Shown here: piece after piece, positions 8,645 through 20,825 of the stretch | Numbering within the stretch: the first letter of the stretch is position 1 | Layout of the letters: every line of letters starts with the position of its first letter | Source of the DNA: Toxorhynchites rutilus septentrionalis | Lineage: Eukaryota; Arthropoda; Insecta; Diptera; Culicidae | NCBI RefSeq assembly: GCF_029784135.1 | Contig: NC_073746.1 | Location: 241,112,307 to 241,176,306 of the forward strand | Direction of reading: 5' to 3' | Length of the DNA stretch: 64,000 nt | Translations under genes and position numbers: made by a program | Notes under the pieces: generated by a model | Told to the model about the DNA's origin: nothing | What the model saw: only the letters and a program-made list of their open reading frames with translations | Databases searched by the model: none

Positions 8645-9941
8645 AAGGGTGTGTCACATCAAATTGCATCACGGAAAAAACGCTGTAGAAATTCGCCCAG
8701 TAGACCGATCCTTTTGAAAATTTTAGACAGTAAAATAAAAACTATTAAACAACTTTTGGCATTTTCTTTTTATTCATACTTCGAGCCCAAGCCCGTATGC
8801 TCGCACCTTCCTCTTTACCCCGTCCATAAGGTTCTGTACAACGTCAGGTTGTAGTTTTTTTGAACAGAAATCCATTTTCTCTTGAAGTCCGCCTCCGATT
8901 TGACAACTTTTGGGTTCTTCCGGAGGGCCTGCTTCATAATCGCCCAATATTTCTCTATTGGGCGAAGCTCCGGCGCGTTGGGCGGGTTCATTTCCTTTGG
9001 CACGAAGGTGACCCCGTTGGCTTCGTACCAATCCAACACGTCCTTTGAATAGTGGCACGAAGCGAGATCCGGCCAGAAGATGGTCGGGCCCTCGTGCTGC
9101 TTCAATAGTGGTAGTAAGCGCTTCTGTAGGCACTCCTTAAGGTAAACCTGCCCGTTTACCGTACCGGTCATCACGAAGGGGGCGCTCCGCTTTCCGCAAG
9201 AGTAGATCGCTTGCCGCACCATGTACTTTTTGGCAAACTTGGATAGTTTCTGCTTGCGAATTTCCTCCGGAACGCTGAATTTGTCCTCTGCGGAGAAGAA
9301 CAACAGGCCCGGCAGCTGACGAAAGTCCGCTTTGACGTAGGTTTCGTCGTCCATTACCAGGCAATGCGGCTTCGTCAGCATTTCGGTGTACAGCTTCCGG
9401 GCTCGCGTCTTCCCCACCATGTTTTGCCTTTCGTCGCGGTTAGGAGCCTTCTGAACCTTGTATGTACGCAGGCCCTCCCGCTGCTTGGTCCGCTGGACGA
9501 ATGAACTTCACAAATTCAGCTTATTGGCGACATCCCGGACCGAACTTCTCGGATCACGTCTAAACTGCTTAACTACGCGCTTGTGATCTTTTTCACTGAC
9601 GGAGCATCCATTTTTGCCGTTCTTCACTTTCCGGTCGATGGTTAGGTTCTCGAAGTATCGTTTTAGTACTCTGCTGACCGTGGATTGGACGATTCCCAGC
9701 ATCTTACCGATGTCCCGATATGACAACTTCGGATTCTCGAAATGAGTGCACAGGATTATTTCACGATGCTCTTTTTCGTTCGACGACATTTTTCCAAATT
9801 TACGAAAAATTGACAGTGAAGCATGGCCAACGTGATCTATACACTCTTATCTGATTATAAGCGAAAGCTGAAGATATGATTCCTAAAAATTAAATTTCTA
9901 CAGCGTTTTTTCCGTGATGCAATTTGATGTGACACACCCTT
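8645..9941 (-). mobile_element. Mariner-like DD37E (ITmD37E) transposon
   Basis: The ends are long inverted repeats of about 48 bp starting AAGGGTGTGTCACATC, and both flanks are the TA dinucleotide (8643-8644 and 9942-9943). The single transposase gene is on the minus strand. Removing the element joins the LINE reverse transcriptase frame on either side, so the insertion point is certain. The TIRs look nearly identical, suggesting a young copy. Confidence 0.92.
8815..9789 (-). pseudogene. DD37E mariner-like transposase, one stop codon
   Basis: The frame from ATG 9789 to the stop at 8815 is 325 codons with a single internal TGA at 9508-9510; both parts share one frame. The N-terminal part (about residues 20-60) has a helix-turn-helix (LSYRDIGKMLGIVQSTVSRV) followed by a second DNA-binding region. 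The catalytic domain shows VMDDETYVK with the first Asp, FWPDLASCHYSKD with the second, and ELRPIEKYWA with the Glu; exactly 37 residues separate second Asp and Glu. This is the DD37E signature of the mosquito mariner relatives. The nonsense codon lies between the DNA-binding and catalytic halves and should inactivate it. Confidence 0.92.
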
Positions 9942-9943
9942 TA

Positions 9944-10080
9944 TTTGTGCGACAGGACTCAAAAGACTCGTTTTAATAATTCTTTTTCCGATCCCATCGG
10001 CAACTCACTCGGGGTGCCACAGGGAAGTGTCTTAGGGCCCATTTTGTTTATTTTATGGAAACTGGAATTAGGATAGCTCA
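9944..10080 (+). pseudogene. LINE reverse transcriptase continuation
   Basis: Directly after the mariner the LINE frame resumes as RTQKTRFNN, then SLGVPQGSVLGPILF, the conserved RT motif that binds template and primer. The frame stops near 10075 (LELG-stop) and the YADD catalytic box is not found. The rest of the LINE is lost or too decayed to see. Confidence 0.8.
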
Positions 10081-10169
10081 TTCAGAATTGTTGTAAACTA
10101 TCTTTCATCAGATGGTGGTATCGATTATTTCTGATTGTAGCAGATCACTTTTATGTTCTAAGTTGAAAC

Positions 10170-10350
10170 TTTTGGATATTGGGTTCAATTCCCAATCAGT
10201 CAAGGATCTTCCCGGGTTGGAAATTTTCTTGACATGCCTTGGAAAAAACTTTGGGCCTGAAGTTGAGACTATGACTATGTCAATTTCAATATGGATAGGA
10301 ACATTGTTTGTTTTCTCGCAGTTTATGCCTATTTTTTTAATGTTCTATTG
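10170..10350 (+). repeat. SINE remnant with tRNA-like B box
   Basis: The sequence gggttcaattcccaatc contains a B-box match (GGTTCAATTCC), followed by gtcaaggatcttcccggg and aaattttcttgac. The same layout follows the B box of the better preserved SINE at 38049-38320. No A box or clear ends are seen, so it is a fragment. Confidence 0.45.
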
Positions 10351-10537
10351 ATAGATATTTATGCCTGCAACAGAGCCAGTTCGCTTTGTTTTTGTTTTTA
10401 AAATACTGGCTTCTTGATATGTTTGAAAATAAATATTATCTATAAGATAAATCGTCCTGCTCAAACCTTTGTAGGGGTATGAGGTGGGCCATCATCATCA
10501 TTACTTTGCTCAATGCCGTCAACGCGAATACTCACAA

Positions 10538-11215
10538 CTTGACGGTTTAGTATGGCTGTATTGGTGAACCCGAGTGCGAACTTTGGGGTTGAACCTAGTG
10601 TGAAACTTGGTTGAAACTGAGTGCATAAAAAACGTTTTGACAGCAGTTAGGTTGGAACTAGTGCGAAGCTGGATTGAAACTTAACAAAAACGAATTCGCT
10701 ATAAAGATATGCGAAAAGGAACACAAAAAACTCGAAAGAGTATGAGGGTTGCACCGATAGCATTCACTCGGTTGATGCTACCGACTTCCTCGGTATCTAT
10801 AATAGCAAAATTCTTATCGACTCGACTATATCGCTGCTTCACATCCGCCGATCGTGACTGATTGATTTACCTCTGGTACGTTTGGTCACTTATTGGACGT
10901 TCACATACACAGGTGGGAACTCAAGAAAAAGCGTTTTGTATGTGTTGCAGAGGTTGAAAAAGTCTTCTCTCCCCTTTCGTCACCTTTATGTAACATTTTA
11001 TAGCACGCCAAAGGAGTCTCATAGGAGGAGTCTCAATTCGTTTTTGTTCAGTTTCAACCCCAGTTCCAACCTAACTGCTGTCAAAACGTTTTTTTATACA
11101 CTCAGTTTCAACACAGTTTCGCACTAGGTTCAAATCGAAAGCTGTTGGGTTCGCATTGAGATGTTTCACGGGTTTGCACTCGGGTTCACCAATACAACTA
11201 TACTGAACTGTCAAG
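10538..11215. mobile_element. MITE with long inverted repeats (~150 bp)
   Basis: Left cttgacggtttagtat...tattggtgaacccgagtgc and right gcactcgggttcaccaata...atactgaactgtcaag are inverted. Matching blocks continue inward, ending with cgttttgacagcagttagg. The centre (about 10700-11040) is unique, with no coding frame of note. The arms differ at many positions, so the copy is old. The superfamily is not clear. Confidence 0.65.
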
Positions 11216-11382
11216 TTTGGGAGTCGAAAATAGGGCCCTATTCCAGAAAACGAGACGAGTAATTCGTCTCGTCTCGGCTTCAGTCACTGTCGAGACGAGC
11301 AAAATATCCTATTCCAGTACGCGAGTTTCATTGAAATGTTTTATTTGGTAGACTGGAGAGACTTCTGACACTTCTAGATCTA

Positions 11383-11617
11383 CATGTCAAAAGGGTCTAT
11401 CTTCTTTGATCGATTCTCTTCATCTACATTCTCTTTCATTAATAACTCAGCAATAACAGGAATTCCTGATGTGTTCGACGACAAGGAGTGTGAAAGGGGA
11501 CCTCGTTTATCAAACTACATGGCAAAACTGGACCAAAATCTGTCTGAAAGGCCGTGGTTATCGGAAGAGAAAGACGATGAAGAGAATCGATCAAAGAAGA
11601 TAGACCCTTTTGACATG
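11383..11617. mobile_element. MITE with ~42-bp perfect inverted repeats
   Basis: The arm starting catgtcaaaagggtctatct is repeated inverted at the other end, ending agatagacccttttgacatg. Its arms include gatcgattctcttcatc. Two related copies lie at 46411-46612 and 60931-61108. The 80-codon open frame across it is a by-product of the palindrome. Confidence 0.75.
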
Positions 11618-12388
11618 GTAATCTAGACTTTTTCTCGGTATGATCAGTGATGTCAGATGTAAAGACATGTTTTTATTTTAAGAAAAACAACACACATTTT
11701 TAAAATTGATCAATCGGATACTCTTCTCTCAGTGCCAAAATACTAAAATCATAACAAAAAGGAATTAGATTCATATATCTTTTGGTTTCATTGATATTTT
11801 TTCTACCAGCATATGGGTTCAACACTCAGACGTTTTGTTATTATGGATTTATTAAAACCAATGCTTGTTCACCTAATCAACGAATTATCAAGAAAAGTTT
11901 CAAATCTATATGCTTGTATTTCCTTTTACAGTTATACAATAAAGTAGACTAGTTTTTTTCACATTCATAGCAATAAACTTCGAAACCATTAGGTACGACG
12001 AATGAAACGCGTCATTATAAATGTGAATCAATAGAAAAAACATTGGCTTATCAAAAATGCACATTATTTGAATAATTCATTTTTGTTCCATTTGATGTTA
12101 AAAGACTTTTCGTGCCGTGTTAATATATTCAAAACATTCATCTGGCATCCCTGGATATGAGTTAAATGTTCACATTTGATTGTGTTGAGGCCCATTTGAA
12201 GATCTGTAAAATTTTGCAATTACTGTATTTAATTTAATGATTGCAGTTGAAAACATACATTGCTTATACAATACTAGTTTAGGTGTGAAACAATTTTTGG
12301 AGATAAAGGCGGAACAGAAGAATACCGATGCTATAAATCAACAAGGTGAACAAACACATCAAACAAACTAGACGACTCGACTGATTTA

Positions 12389-12988
12389 AGTGCGATTCAC
12401 ATACAACATCCACGTCACGTTACGTCAGTTATTCTACCATGCAATTCTTATGAACACATTCACATACACCGGCAGCATAACAACCCGTCAGCGACCGTTC
12501 ATCGAATACGACCGGCAGGATTTGTAGAAAAGAATATTTGACGGAGACGGACGGTTCGTTGGGGTTTTGTCTGGGCTTTGTGTCTCGGCTTTTGTTTTAA
12601 TTTTGGTTGTATTCTTCATGCCAACATATCTCTTAGTTCCACATTTCGGAGTCAAAATCATTCGCGACTAGCTGAGAAAAATAGTCTATATATTATTATT
12701 ATTGAATAAGGGTCGGGACTACGGGGTTTAACCATTTAAATAATATAATTGAAAAATTCATTGATTTTTTCTAAATTTATTACTGGTTCTAGGCACGTTG
12801 ATTCGAAAGAGGGCATTGCAATTCAAATCTGTTGTAGGTGGCGACACCATGAATAACATTAAATAAATCATTCGTTTTGACATTTGACGCGACGGTGCTG
12901 CTGCAAGCATAGACTGCATGTGTGAATTGGCCGAGACGGTGACGGAACGTGGACGTTCTTTTCCGTAACGTTCTATGTGAACCGCACA
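12389..12988. mobile_element. PIF/Harbinger-like MITE, TTA target duplication
   Basis: Ends AGTGCGATTCACATA and TATGTGAACCGCACA are inverted with two mismatches, and TTA flanks each side (12386-12388 and 12989-12991). A three-base TWA duplication is the PIF/Harbinger habit. Length is 600 bp without a transposase. The region 11231-12385 before it holds other inverted words (cgagacgag) that may belong to yet another MITE. Confidence 0.6.
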
Positions 12989-13399
12989 TTATCGGCGAGC
13001 GCCGGCAAACGGTCGTCGGGATAGACGAGCTACTCGTGTGTTTTTAGTCGAGCTTCTGGAATATGAAAACAAACGAGACGAGCGCTCGTCAGAATGAAGA
13101 CAGCCCTAAATCGGACAATTCCTTTCACGAGTTTTGCTCTTATCAACACATTCGGCGATCCATTTTTATTTATATAGATAGAAGACGATATAGGAGTGCG
13201 TTATATCAAATTAAAATCCATTTCCACTTTCGAACGAAGATCAATTTCGTTACCGCAAACATCAAATGGACTAACAACGTTTGCCAATTTGTAATTGTAG
13301 AAAACATGCGAATTTATTTTTTTCGAATTTTCCCATTTTCCTTCAGAGTTTTCTGAAAATTGTCATGTATGGTTGGAATATGTTTGGTTGAAATATGTG

Positions 13400-14160
13400 C
13401 ATTATTTTTATGGAACCCCCTCTCCTTTCCAGAGGAGGAAGGGGTGTCATACCATCATAGAAACATTTCACGTACCCAAAAACCCTCATATCCCAAATTT
13501 GGCTCCATTTGCTTGATTAGTTCTCGAGTTATGCAGAAGTTTGTGTTTCATTTGTATGGGAGCCCCCCATTAGGGAGGGGGAGAAGTGTCGAACTACCAT
13601 AGAAACGTTTATCGATCCCTAAAACCTCTATTCGCTAAGTTTGATTCCATTTGTTTGATTAGTTCTCGAGTTGTTCAACACCCTCCCTCTCCTCCTCTTC
13701 AGAGAAGGGAAAGGAGTGTCAAACCACCATAAAAACATTTCTTGCCCCCTAAAACCTCCCTTTGCCAAATTTGGTTCAATTTACTTGATTAGTTCTCGAG
13801 TTATGCAGAAATCCGTGTTTCATTTCTATGATAGCCACTCTAACTGCCATACAAATAAAAACCTCCATATGTCTAATTTAGTTTCATTTGTATGGCAGCC
13901 CCCCCTAAGAGAGGGGGAGGGGTATCTAACCACCGTAGAATCATTTATTGCATCCTAAAACCTCCACACGGCAAATTTCGTTTCATTTGCTTGATGAATT
14001 CTCGAGAAATTTAGAAATTTGTGTTTCTTTTGTATTGCAGTACCCCCTTAGAGAGGGGAGAGGGGTCTCAAACTATTACGAAAACCTTCCCCGACTCCAA
14101 AAACCCCTACATATCAATGTTCATGTCGATCGGTTCAGTAGTTTCCGAGTCCATAAGAAT
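13400..14160. repeat. Degenerate tandem repeat, five units of ~130-200 bp
   Basis: Each unit contains tttgattagttctcgag, then tgtgtttcatttgtatgg, then a G-rich or C-rich stretch (gagggggagg) and accaccatagaaacattt. Ttctcgag occurs near 13522, 13668, 13797 and 14001, so unit length varies. The array ends in cagacagacagacatcactcc and atttttatttttatatatag, like the 3' end of some non-LTR elements; a similar tail lies at 13157-13190. Open frames here follow the repeat and are not genes. Confidence 0.7.
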
Positions 14161-14210
14161 CAGACAGACAGACATCACTCCATTTTTATTTTTATATATA
14201 GATTATATTA

Positions 14211-17200
14211 TAATGGTAATTATTTGGGGAACAGACAGGAAATGCATCGACAAACGGTTAAGTGAGTGTCAAGACTACACGTGTTAGGTAATCAAACAAC
14301 ATGAAGTAGAAAATTTCATTCATTTCACTTTTGTAATTCTACCAGTGCTTACAAATATCTGTATCACATCAATCTTTTCAGCTGAATTTCCGACCACATT
14401 CGATCATTATACCATTGCATTCGGGATACCGAAAATGAACCAACGCCAAACCTCACAATCACAGCAAGCTACTCACAGTTGATTCATCCAGTTGTTCTCA
14501 TTCTCTTTTTCGTTCTGTTCTGCGTTCACGGAATGTGAGCAAAATAAAATATCCCTAGTTTTGCCATTCAATGATATTAATATACCAGTTCATTCACTAT
14601 CAGCATCGTTCTCGGACACTGATGAAACGGAGAAATTCGTTGAGGAAGATAACGAAGTACAGAAGGCTCATAATAGTGGCAAGAAATTAAATTGTTCAAG
14701 CATGCAAGGTTTGCGTCTCAGTTAAAATGCTTCCATTTTACACAGTGAATATGCAATTCCAATTCCACTTGTCAGAAATGCTTCAAAAGACTCCAATTCC
14801 GACGTAAAAAAATACCGTCTTGACTCAAATTTCAAACATTTGATTTTTGACTCAAATTCTGAACACACGAACATAAAATGGTGGTATCTAAGACACGACC
14901 GCAATGGGAATATTCCGAGCTTTCTTTTGCAAACGGATCAAACTGTGCTATAGAACTAGCGGATGAAATTGCCAACATTCAGCTTTGGCTGACGAAGTTT
15001 GCATTCGCTACTCGGATCTAGTCTGCAGAATGCCTCCTCGCCGTCCAAGCCTATGTAATCCTTAACTGTGAGTGTGCATGCAGATCTTGCTCTTTTGTTG
15101 CATTTCCGCTTGCGCCACCGATTTGCTTTGCCTTTTCGGAGTAACTTAAAAAATAACTGAATAAGCAAGGCACTGACTCTATGAGAAAATCACACATATA
15201 TCGGGATATTGAAAATGAACAGTCACAACATTCCTGACAATTCAATAGCAATGAATAAATGTGAATGAATTGTCATGACTCGAGCTTTAAGGAAAGCTCA
15301 GATAGCACAGAATGAATTTGAATGAACACAGTTGTAAATTTGTTTGCCGTCGAATGAATGACAGCAGCATCGACAAGCAAAATAAACGCGTTACACTGAT
15401 GAAAGTATATTTTCAATATTACTTAACAAGCTCAATATTTCCAAGCCCTGAATTCTACACTGCACTTGGTCATTGCAAATATAAACAAATCAGACTATAT
15501 AACGCACACCAACAAACCGCCTCATTCGGGAATCCGAAAACGTTTTTTTATTACAGTCAGTTTGGGACTAACTCAGTTTCAAAAACGAAGCCGCTATAAC
15601 ATTTGATTGTTTCGGATTAATTAAAACACAAATACGACTTTGCGTTAGAACTCATGTATTCGTGTCATAATACCCCCTTGTGTTGGAAGAAAATAACAAT
15701 ATTTTGTATTCTTCATACGATTTAGGTTTTTATCAACCATAATGCTCATCAATTTATATTCCAAAAACGGAGTTCTTTTCTTACTGAGCCTTTTTTAGAT
15801 TTATTCATTCTCGCACTAGCATTCGTTTGCGCGCATTTCGGTTCCTCTCAATGTAATTTTCAGTAATCTTTCTCCTAGAAGTATTATATATGTGTATATC
15901 TAGTATTTAAATTTTATACTTCTATTTTTCTTTTATTTATAAAAATAATATTTCACATGTCTTTTTAGTGACGCATTTTTTTTTAAATTCTTCAGCTCGA
16001 CATTCGATAGCTGGGGTTAATTCAATCTGTCAGATAAAATATTTCTGGAAAATAAATAAGAACTGTGAACAGGCACCCTTAGGCGGAACACGGTTCTCTG
16101 ATAGTATAGTCGTACAACGCACAACTAAGGTTAACGGTGACTTACAACTTAGGATTATTGTATAATGGAGTACAGTTTTGTGGTATTATAGATATTTAAT
16201 TAATCTGTTCTTTTTTTATATTACAATTGTATAACCGAAAGGAATAGCATTGATTGCTTGCTTGAGATTTATGCTTCCATCTTAGTTTAGGATATTTGCT
16301 TAAATTCACTGTTTGTTGTTCTAACTCAGAAGATACATCGACGTATGGACGATAGCGACAGCCCATCTCATCATTCACTTCCGGGTTTCTAAGGGTTGGA
16401 CGACGAAGCAGGAGTATATACCAAAATGACAGTCTGAGGAATACGATTAAAACAAAAATTGCTGCAGATTGGAATACACATTTTTTTATCTCACAATTGA
16501 TTCATTCGAGCAGTGTTCTAATAGAGGTTGTCTAACTTCTGAGCCCAATTATCAATCTATACACAGATTGCTATCATCGCCATCTGAGGAGGGGGAGTAT
16601 ATTCGTCTACATTCGACTTAGTCTACCAGTTACATATCCTGCTCCGATGGAAATAAATCAAATAAAAACGCCTTTCTCTGATTGCAGATATCGTATTTTA
16701 AATAATAATAATGATAATAGTTACTCAAGAAACATATAATAGTTGTTGGCAACAGCAAAACAAAATGCAATTTGATATAATATTCTACAAATGATTACTG
16801 GATTATTCATTCTGGTACTCTTATCTGATCCTAACACATTTTTACACAATTGTTTTTCTTTTTTGTTCTCATCATTCGTTTAGTAGCTATATCCTAACCA
16901 GGAAGTGTCGCCCTTCCAGAGTACGCATTGCTCGATGGATGCCTCTCTTTCATCCGTTCGCCCGTGGTTTGCTTTGCGTTTGAAACAAACGTGAGTGGAG
17001 TGTGTGTCGTCAATGAAAAAAATCTGCGTTCAGAAAACAACAAAATACCAAATCAGATGTCTGAGAAACTTTCTCTATCGCATCGAGGACGACTGTTAGT
17101 GCTCTTCACAATAGCTTGCATATTATATAAATATAGATAGAAAAGAAAAAATGGTAGAGATGTAACACAACCAGATTAGGAAAACAATAACACGAGTGGT

Positions 17201-17430
17201 CTTCATTTCAGGGAAGCATGGAAAGAAGAATGCTCAAGCAATTTTTTTTAATTGCGACAAAATGTTCGCTTTCATTGATTCAGTACCTTTGTTTGACCAG
17301 TCTGAACGCAAGGGGGAAATAAACCAATGATGTGCTTCTACTCTATTGTTGTCTATGAATAGCAGGAAATTAATTAGCGAAATAATAAAATAAATATAAA
17401 AACAAAAAACAAAAAAAGTTTAAAGGTTCT
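14211..17430. other. No gene recognised; AT-rich intergenic DNA
   Basis: This 3.2 kb holds only short open frames (up to about 95 codons) on both strands with no family signature, scattered poly-A and poly-T runs, and no clear TIRs or LTRs. A stretch near 15250-15330 with repeated tgaatgaat words may be an old repeat. Confidence 0.4.
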
Positions 17431-17624
17431 CAAATGGGGATCACCAAGGGTACGAGCCTGCCCGTTGGTCCCGAATGCCACTACCTCACGCCTCCACGTA
17501 GATCATATGATGATATTTTATTTGATCGGGCGTGCACTGGAAACGAACACCTGGTTGTGGCTCCGAGATCGGGTGTCGAGAGTGACTAAGTGAGTGGGTG
17601 CGAGCGAGTCAGAGAGCGCTATAA

Positions 17625-18768
17625 CTATGGAGGGCGAGGTGCAAGAGCGAGCCACCAGCCGGGCTCAACCCGAAGGGTTACCGCCACACGGAAGCAGCAG
17701 CCAACATCACCCACGAAACGCTACGCCTATGAGGCGTATTGCGACTGCCAGACGACAATCGTCCACGGTTGTGGGTGAAGGATCATGTGGACATCAGCCA
17801 TGAATAGATTCATGAAACGCGCCGCGATCCGCGCGGACATGAGCGATCTCCCTCGAATGGAGCTCTGCACCTCAGTGATGGGGAAAATGTGTTGCAGTCT
17901 AGAACGCTGCAGATAAAGAGGGGTATATTCCAGGGCGACTCTTTCAGCCCGCTATGGGTTTGTCTGTCTTTGTCGAAAATATGCGCGATCAACACATTCG
18001 CGGTTCCCCCGCTAACCTCCAATTTTAGAGTGATCAAGTGGAACAAAACTGACCTAGAAGACCTTGAGAGGAAGATGAGAGAAGCATTCAAAGAGGCCGG
18101 AATGCACCATCCTCAACCGGCACTGGAGTGATTGACTCTACCACGCAAAGAAGGGGGACTTGGAATTGTCGATATTTTCTGCACTGTGTGTTGCTCAAGT
18201 ACAACAACTGCGCGAATACTACGCGCCATTCAAAACGCGTTATATCGATCTGTCTACGCCGCTGACAGAGGATACAGCGCTCTGCACTAGGCGAAAGCGG
18301 TGTACATGATAGCCATCTAGGACAGGATAATGTCGACAAGAGACTGTGAGCGGTATGTCTGGCATTTGACGGATGTGCCATCAAACAGGAATAATATAGA
18401 ATACATTATGGGAGGCTGTCTCGCTTTGACCAATGCAGTCTACACCGAGCACCTCAACAAAGGGGCCTGCATTGCCCATAGACAACTGGCGTTCCAATGT
18501 GGTCTATTGGAAAACAACGTACCCCACTACCGGTACTCGCCTGCACTTGCCCTGGAAAACGACCGTTTTTAAGCTGTACTGGGATCGCACTGTTCTGACG
18601 GACCTCTCGATCCATCACAACCGTCCAGATATTATGGAGTATGACAAGGGCGACCGACAAGTCACTATCATCGATGTCACTATACCACTGAACCAAAATC
18701 TGGAAGAGACCCACGGTCGCAAAATTTTCGATAACCAACCATTGGCCGTAGAACTCAAAGAATTGTGA
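17625..18768 (+). pseudogene. R4-like LINE remnant with restriction-like endonuclease
   Basis: An ATG at 17625 opens a short basic N-terminus. After an internal deletion comes a reverse transcriptase piece, IKRGIFQGDSFSPLW (17910-17955), and a tail containing PRKEGGLGIVDI. From about 18560 the end reads FKLYWDRTVLTDLSIHHN, RPDIMEYDKG and VTIIDVTIPLN. The PD followed by 14 residues and D is the restriction-like endonuclease core of R2/R4-type LINEs, which place their endonuclease after the reverse transcriptase. The wording around KLYWDR resembles the R4/Dong group most. Frameshifts and stops make it inactive. Confidence 0.7.
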
Positions 18769-18789
18769 GGGCTAAGCAGTGTTTGGATT

Positions 18790-20820
18790 TCGATCAAAAT
18801 CGAATGATACACAATGTGTCATGCAAGTAAACTCTCACGAACATATAACCAAATATGAGAGGATCATTCAGATACTTGTATGAATGTCAGTAATCACTTG
18901 TGTAATATTTAGTGATTAAACTAAGAGAGGAACGAAGACTGTTGATTGCATATCCGATCTGTATCAAACATCGCATACCATTTTCGAAGCCTGCATACAA
19001 GTTTGAACAGCATATATCGACCCATTTTACTATAGCGAAACCCACTGCACAGAAAAGTGCAAAGCAATAAATGATACAAGAAAAATTACGTCATCATTCA
19101 GTCACCATTTGCGGAGAGCAGCTAATGGGAAAAGAGATAAAACGCGAGAGTTTTTGCTTCTCACTGGAGCGGTGTTGCTAGTAAAACTATGCGGTCTATA
19201 TGAATATACATATTTCAAGGGATAGCGGCGTTAAAAATGGAAAATATAATCTGACTACCCTTCCCTTAGCCTCTATCTAGCTAAATAATCATATAGTTTG
19301 CACTCTCTGAGACTTAAAAATCAGGATCTGCTACATTAGCTGAATATGAATCTTTCGCTTTGCGTGGTCCGTATGATCCTGCTGTTTCATGATGCATGGA
19401 GAGGTCGATATGCATATGTTAGAGGCAAAGAAGAAAATAAGCTTTCTGACCAAAAGCGTATATGATAGCTTTGCTTGCATGCTGGTGTGCAATAAAGTGC
19501 GAACCGATGCAGAGTTGTCTCGTTCTCTTTTGTGTTGTGATTTGCAACACATAACAACAAAAGAATACCGCTGGGGGAAATGTTTCCTGAAAGATCATAT
19601 TTGAACGAACGAAAGCGATTTTTTCAATGAGTGGATCATTTGGCAAACACTGGGGATAAGGGAGATCACAAGAATTATTCCAGTCGTTCTCTCTGGAACT
19701 GGAACCAGGGCTTGAACAGTTTTGAAACTAAAATATGAAAACGTTTTCACTTTACGATTGAAACTGCCCTATTCATTGTCATTTGAATGGGCTTTATGTC
19801 ATTTTCAGTTTCACATAAGAAAGGACGATCACTGCCTTCAATTGTAAGTTTCGTTCGATTTCATTTCTCCTAACTGAATTTTCCCGGACCGTTTTTCAAA
19901 AAAAAAAAAAAATAAGCATATGAGGGCATATTAGTCTTACAATCAGCGCCGACAACTGATTACGCCTGCTAGCATACTGCACATTCTTTCACGTCGTCAT
20001 TTTCATCAGTTTCAGTGGTACGGTTCGAGCTCCAACGAAATTTTCCTTCGAAATAAGACACTTTAATTTGATATAAGAACCTTTCAGTTTCATTTGACGA
20101 TTCGATAACTTCGCTTCAGTGTGAAAAATGAAGGAAATGAATGTGAAATGAAACGAGAGTGTATGATGGTGAAATGATATTTTCTCTATTGAGCATGGAG
20201 AGAGAGAGTAGCGCTATTTTAAACCTACAGGATTTTGCTGCCTGAATTTGAAAGGCGATAGGCTCAAAATAGAGTAACGATGTGTCAATTGCAGTGAAAT
20301 TGTAAGGCCCTGACAGTAACTATCCCGAAGCCAAGTCCGCCTTGTCAAGAAGTGGGATAAGTCTCCCAATAAACGGTAGATCCGTAACTGTTATTTCCAA
20401 CACCATTTCCAACAGTAGTGTCGTGCGATTTTTTTCAATATTAAATATATTTTTTCAATACTAAATATATATTATATCTTCGACATTTTTATATAAAGTT
20501 AAGTTTCCGCTCTTCTTCAAAAGATGGCTCCAGCGGTAAGTGAATCAAACCGGGGCACGGGAAAACAGAACCGCTTTGACACATTAGTAATTTTGTTTCG
20601 CGTCAAAAACGTCAAATACAGTTTTTAGTATAGTTTGTAAAAATAAAACTCCAATGAAACAAAAAAATATATCAGAAGCTTACCTCCAGACACCGATGAC
20701 TGACGATATTTCTCATACACTATGTGCTATCATCTCTCGATCGTCCTTTGTTCTTCTCTCGTTCCGGTCCGCAAGATAGACCAGTTGTTGTTATTACTAG
20801 CGTTAGGTTGTTATTGCTGC
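18790..20820. other. No gene recognised; 3' side of kinectin-like gene
   Basis: Two kilobases of AT-rich DNA with no convincing coding frame. It includes palindromic words near 19700-19830 (gaaactgaaaatgac in both orientations) that may be a MITE, and a poly-A run at 19900. The 3' untranslated region of the kinectin-like gene must begin at 20825 and run into this area; no clear minus-strand AATAAA was found. Confidence 0.4.
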
Positions 20821-20825
20821 GTGTA

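Noticed and set aside
11384..11626. 80-codon acidic frame
   Set aside because: It spans a MITE from arm to arm; the ends of the protein merely encode the two inverted repeats.
11231..13070. A 1.8-kb element bounded by TAGGGC words
   Set aside because: The left word is part of a simple palindrome (aatagggccctatt), and beyond six bases the two ends do not align in a convincing way.
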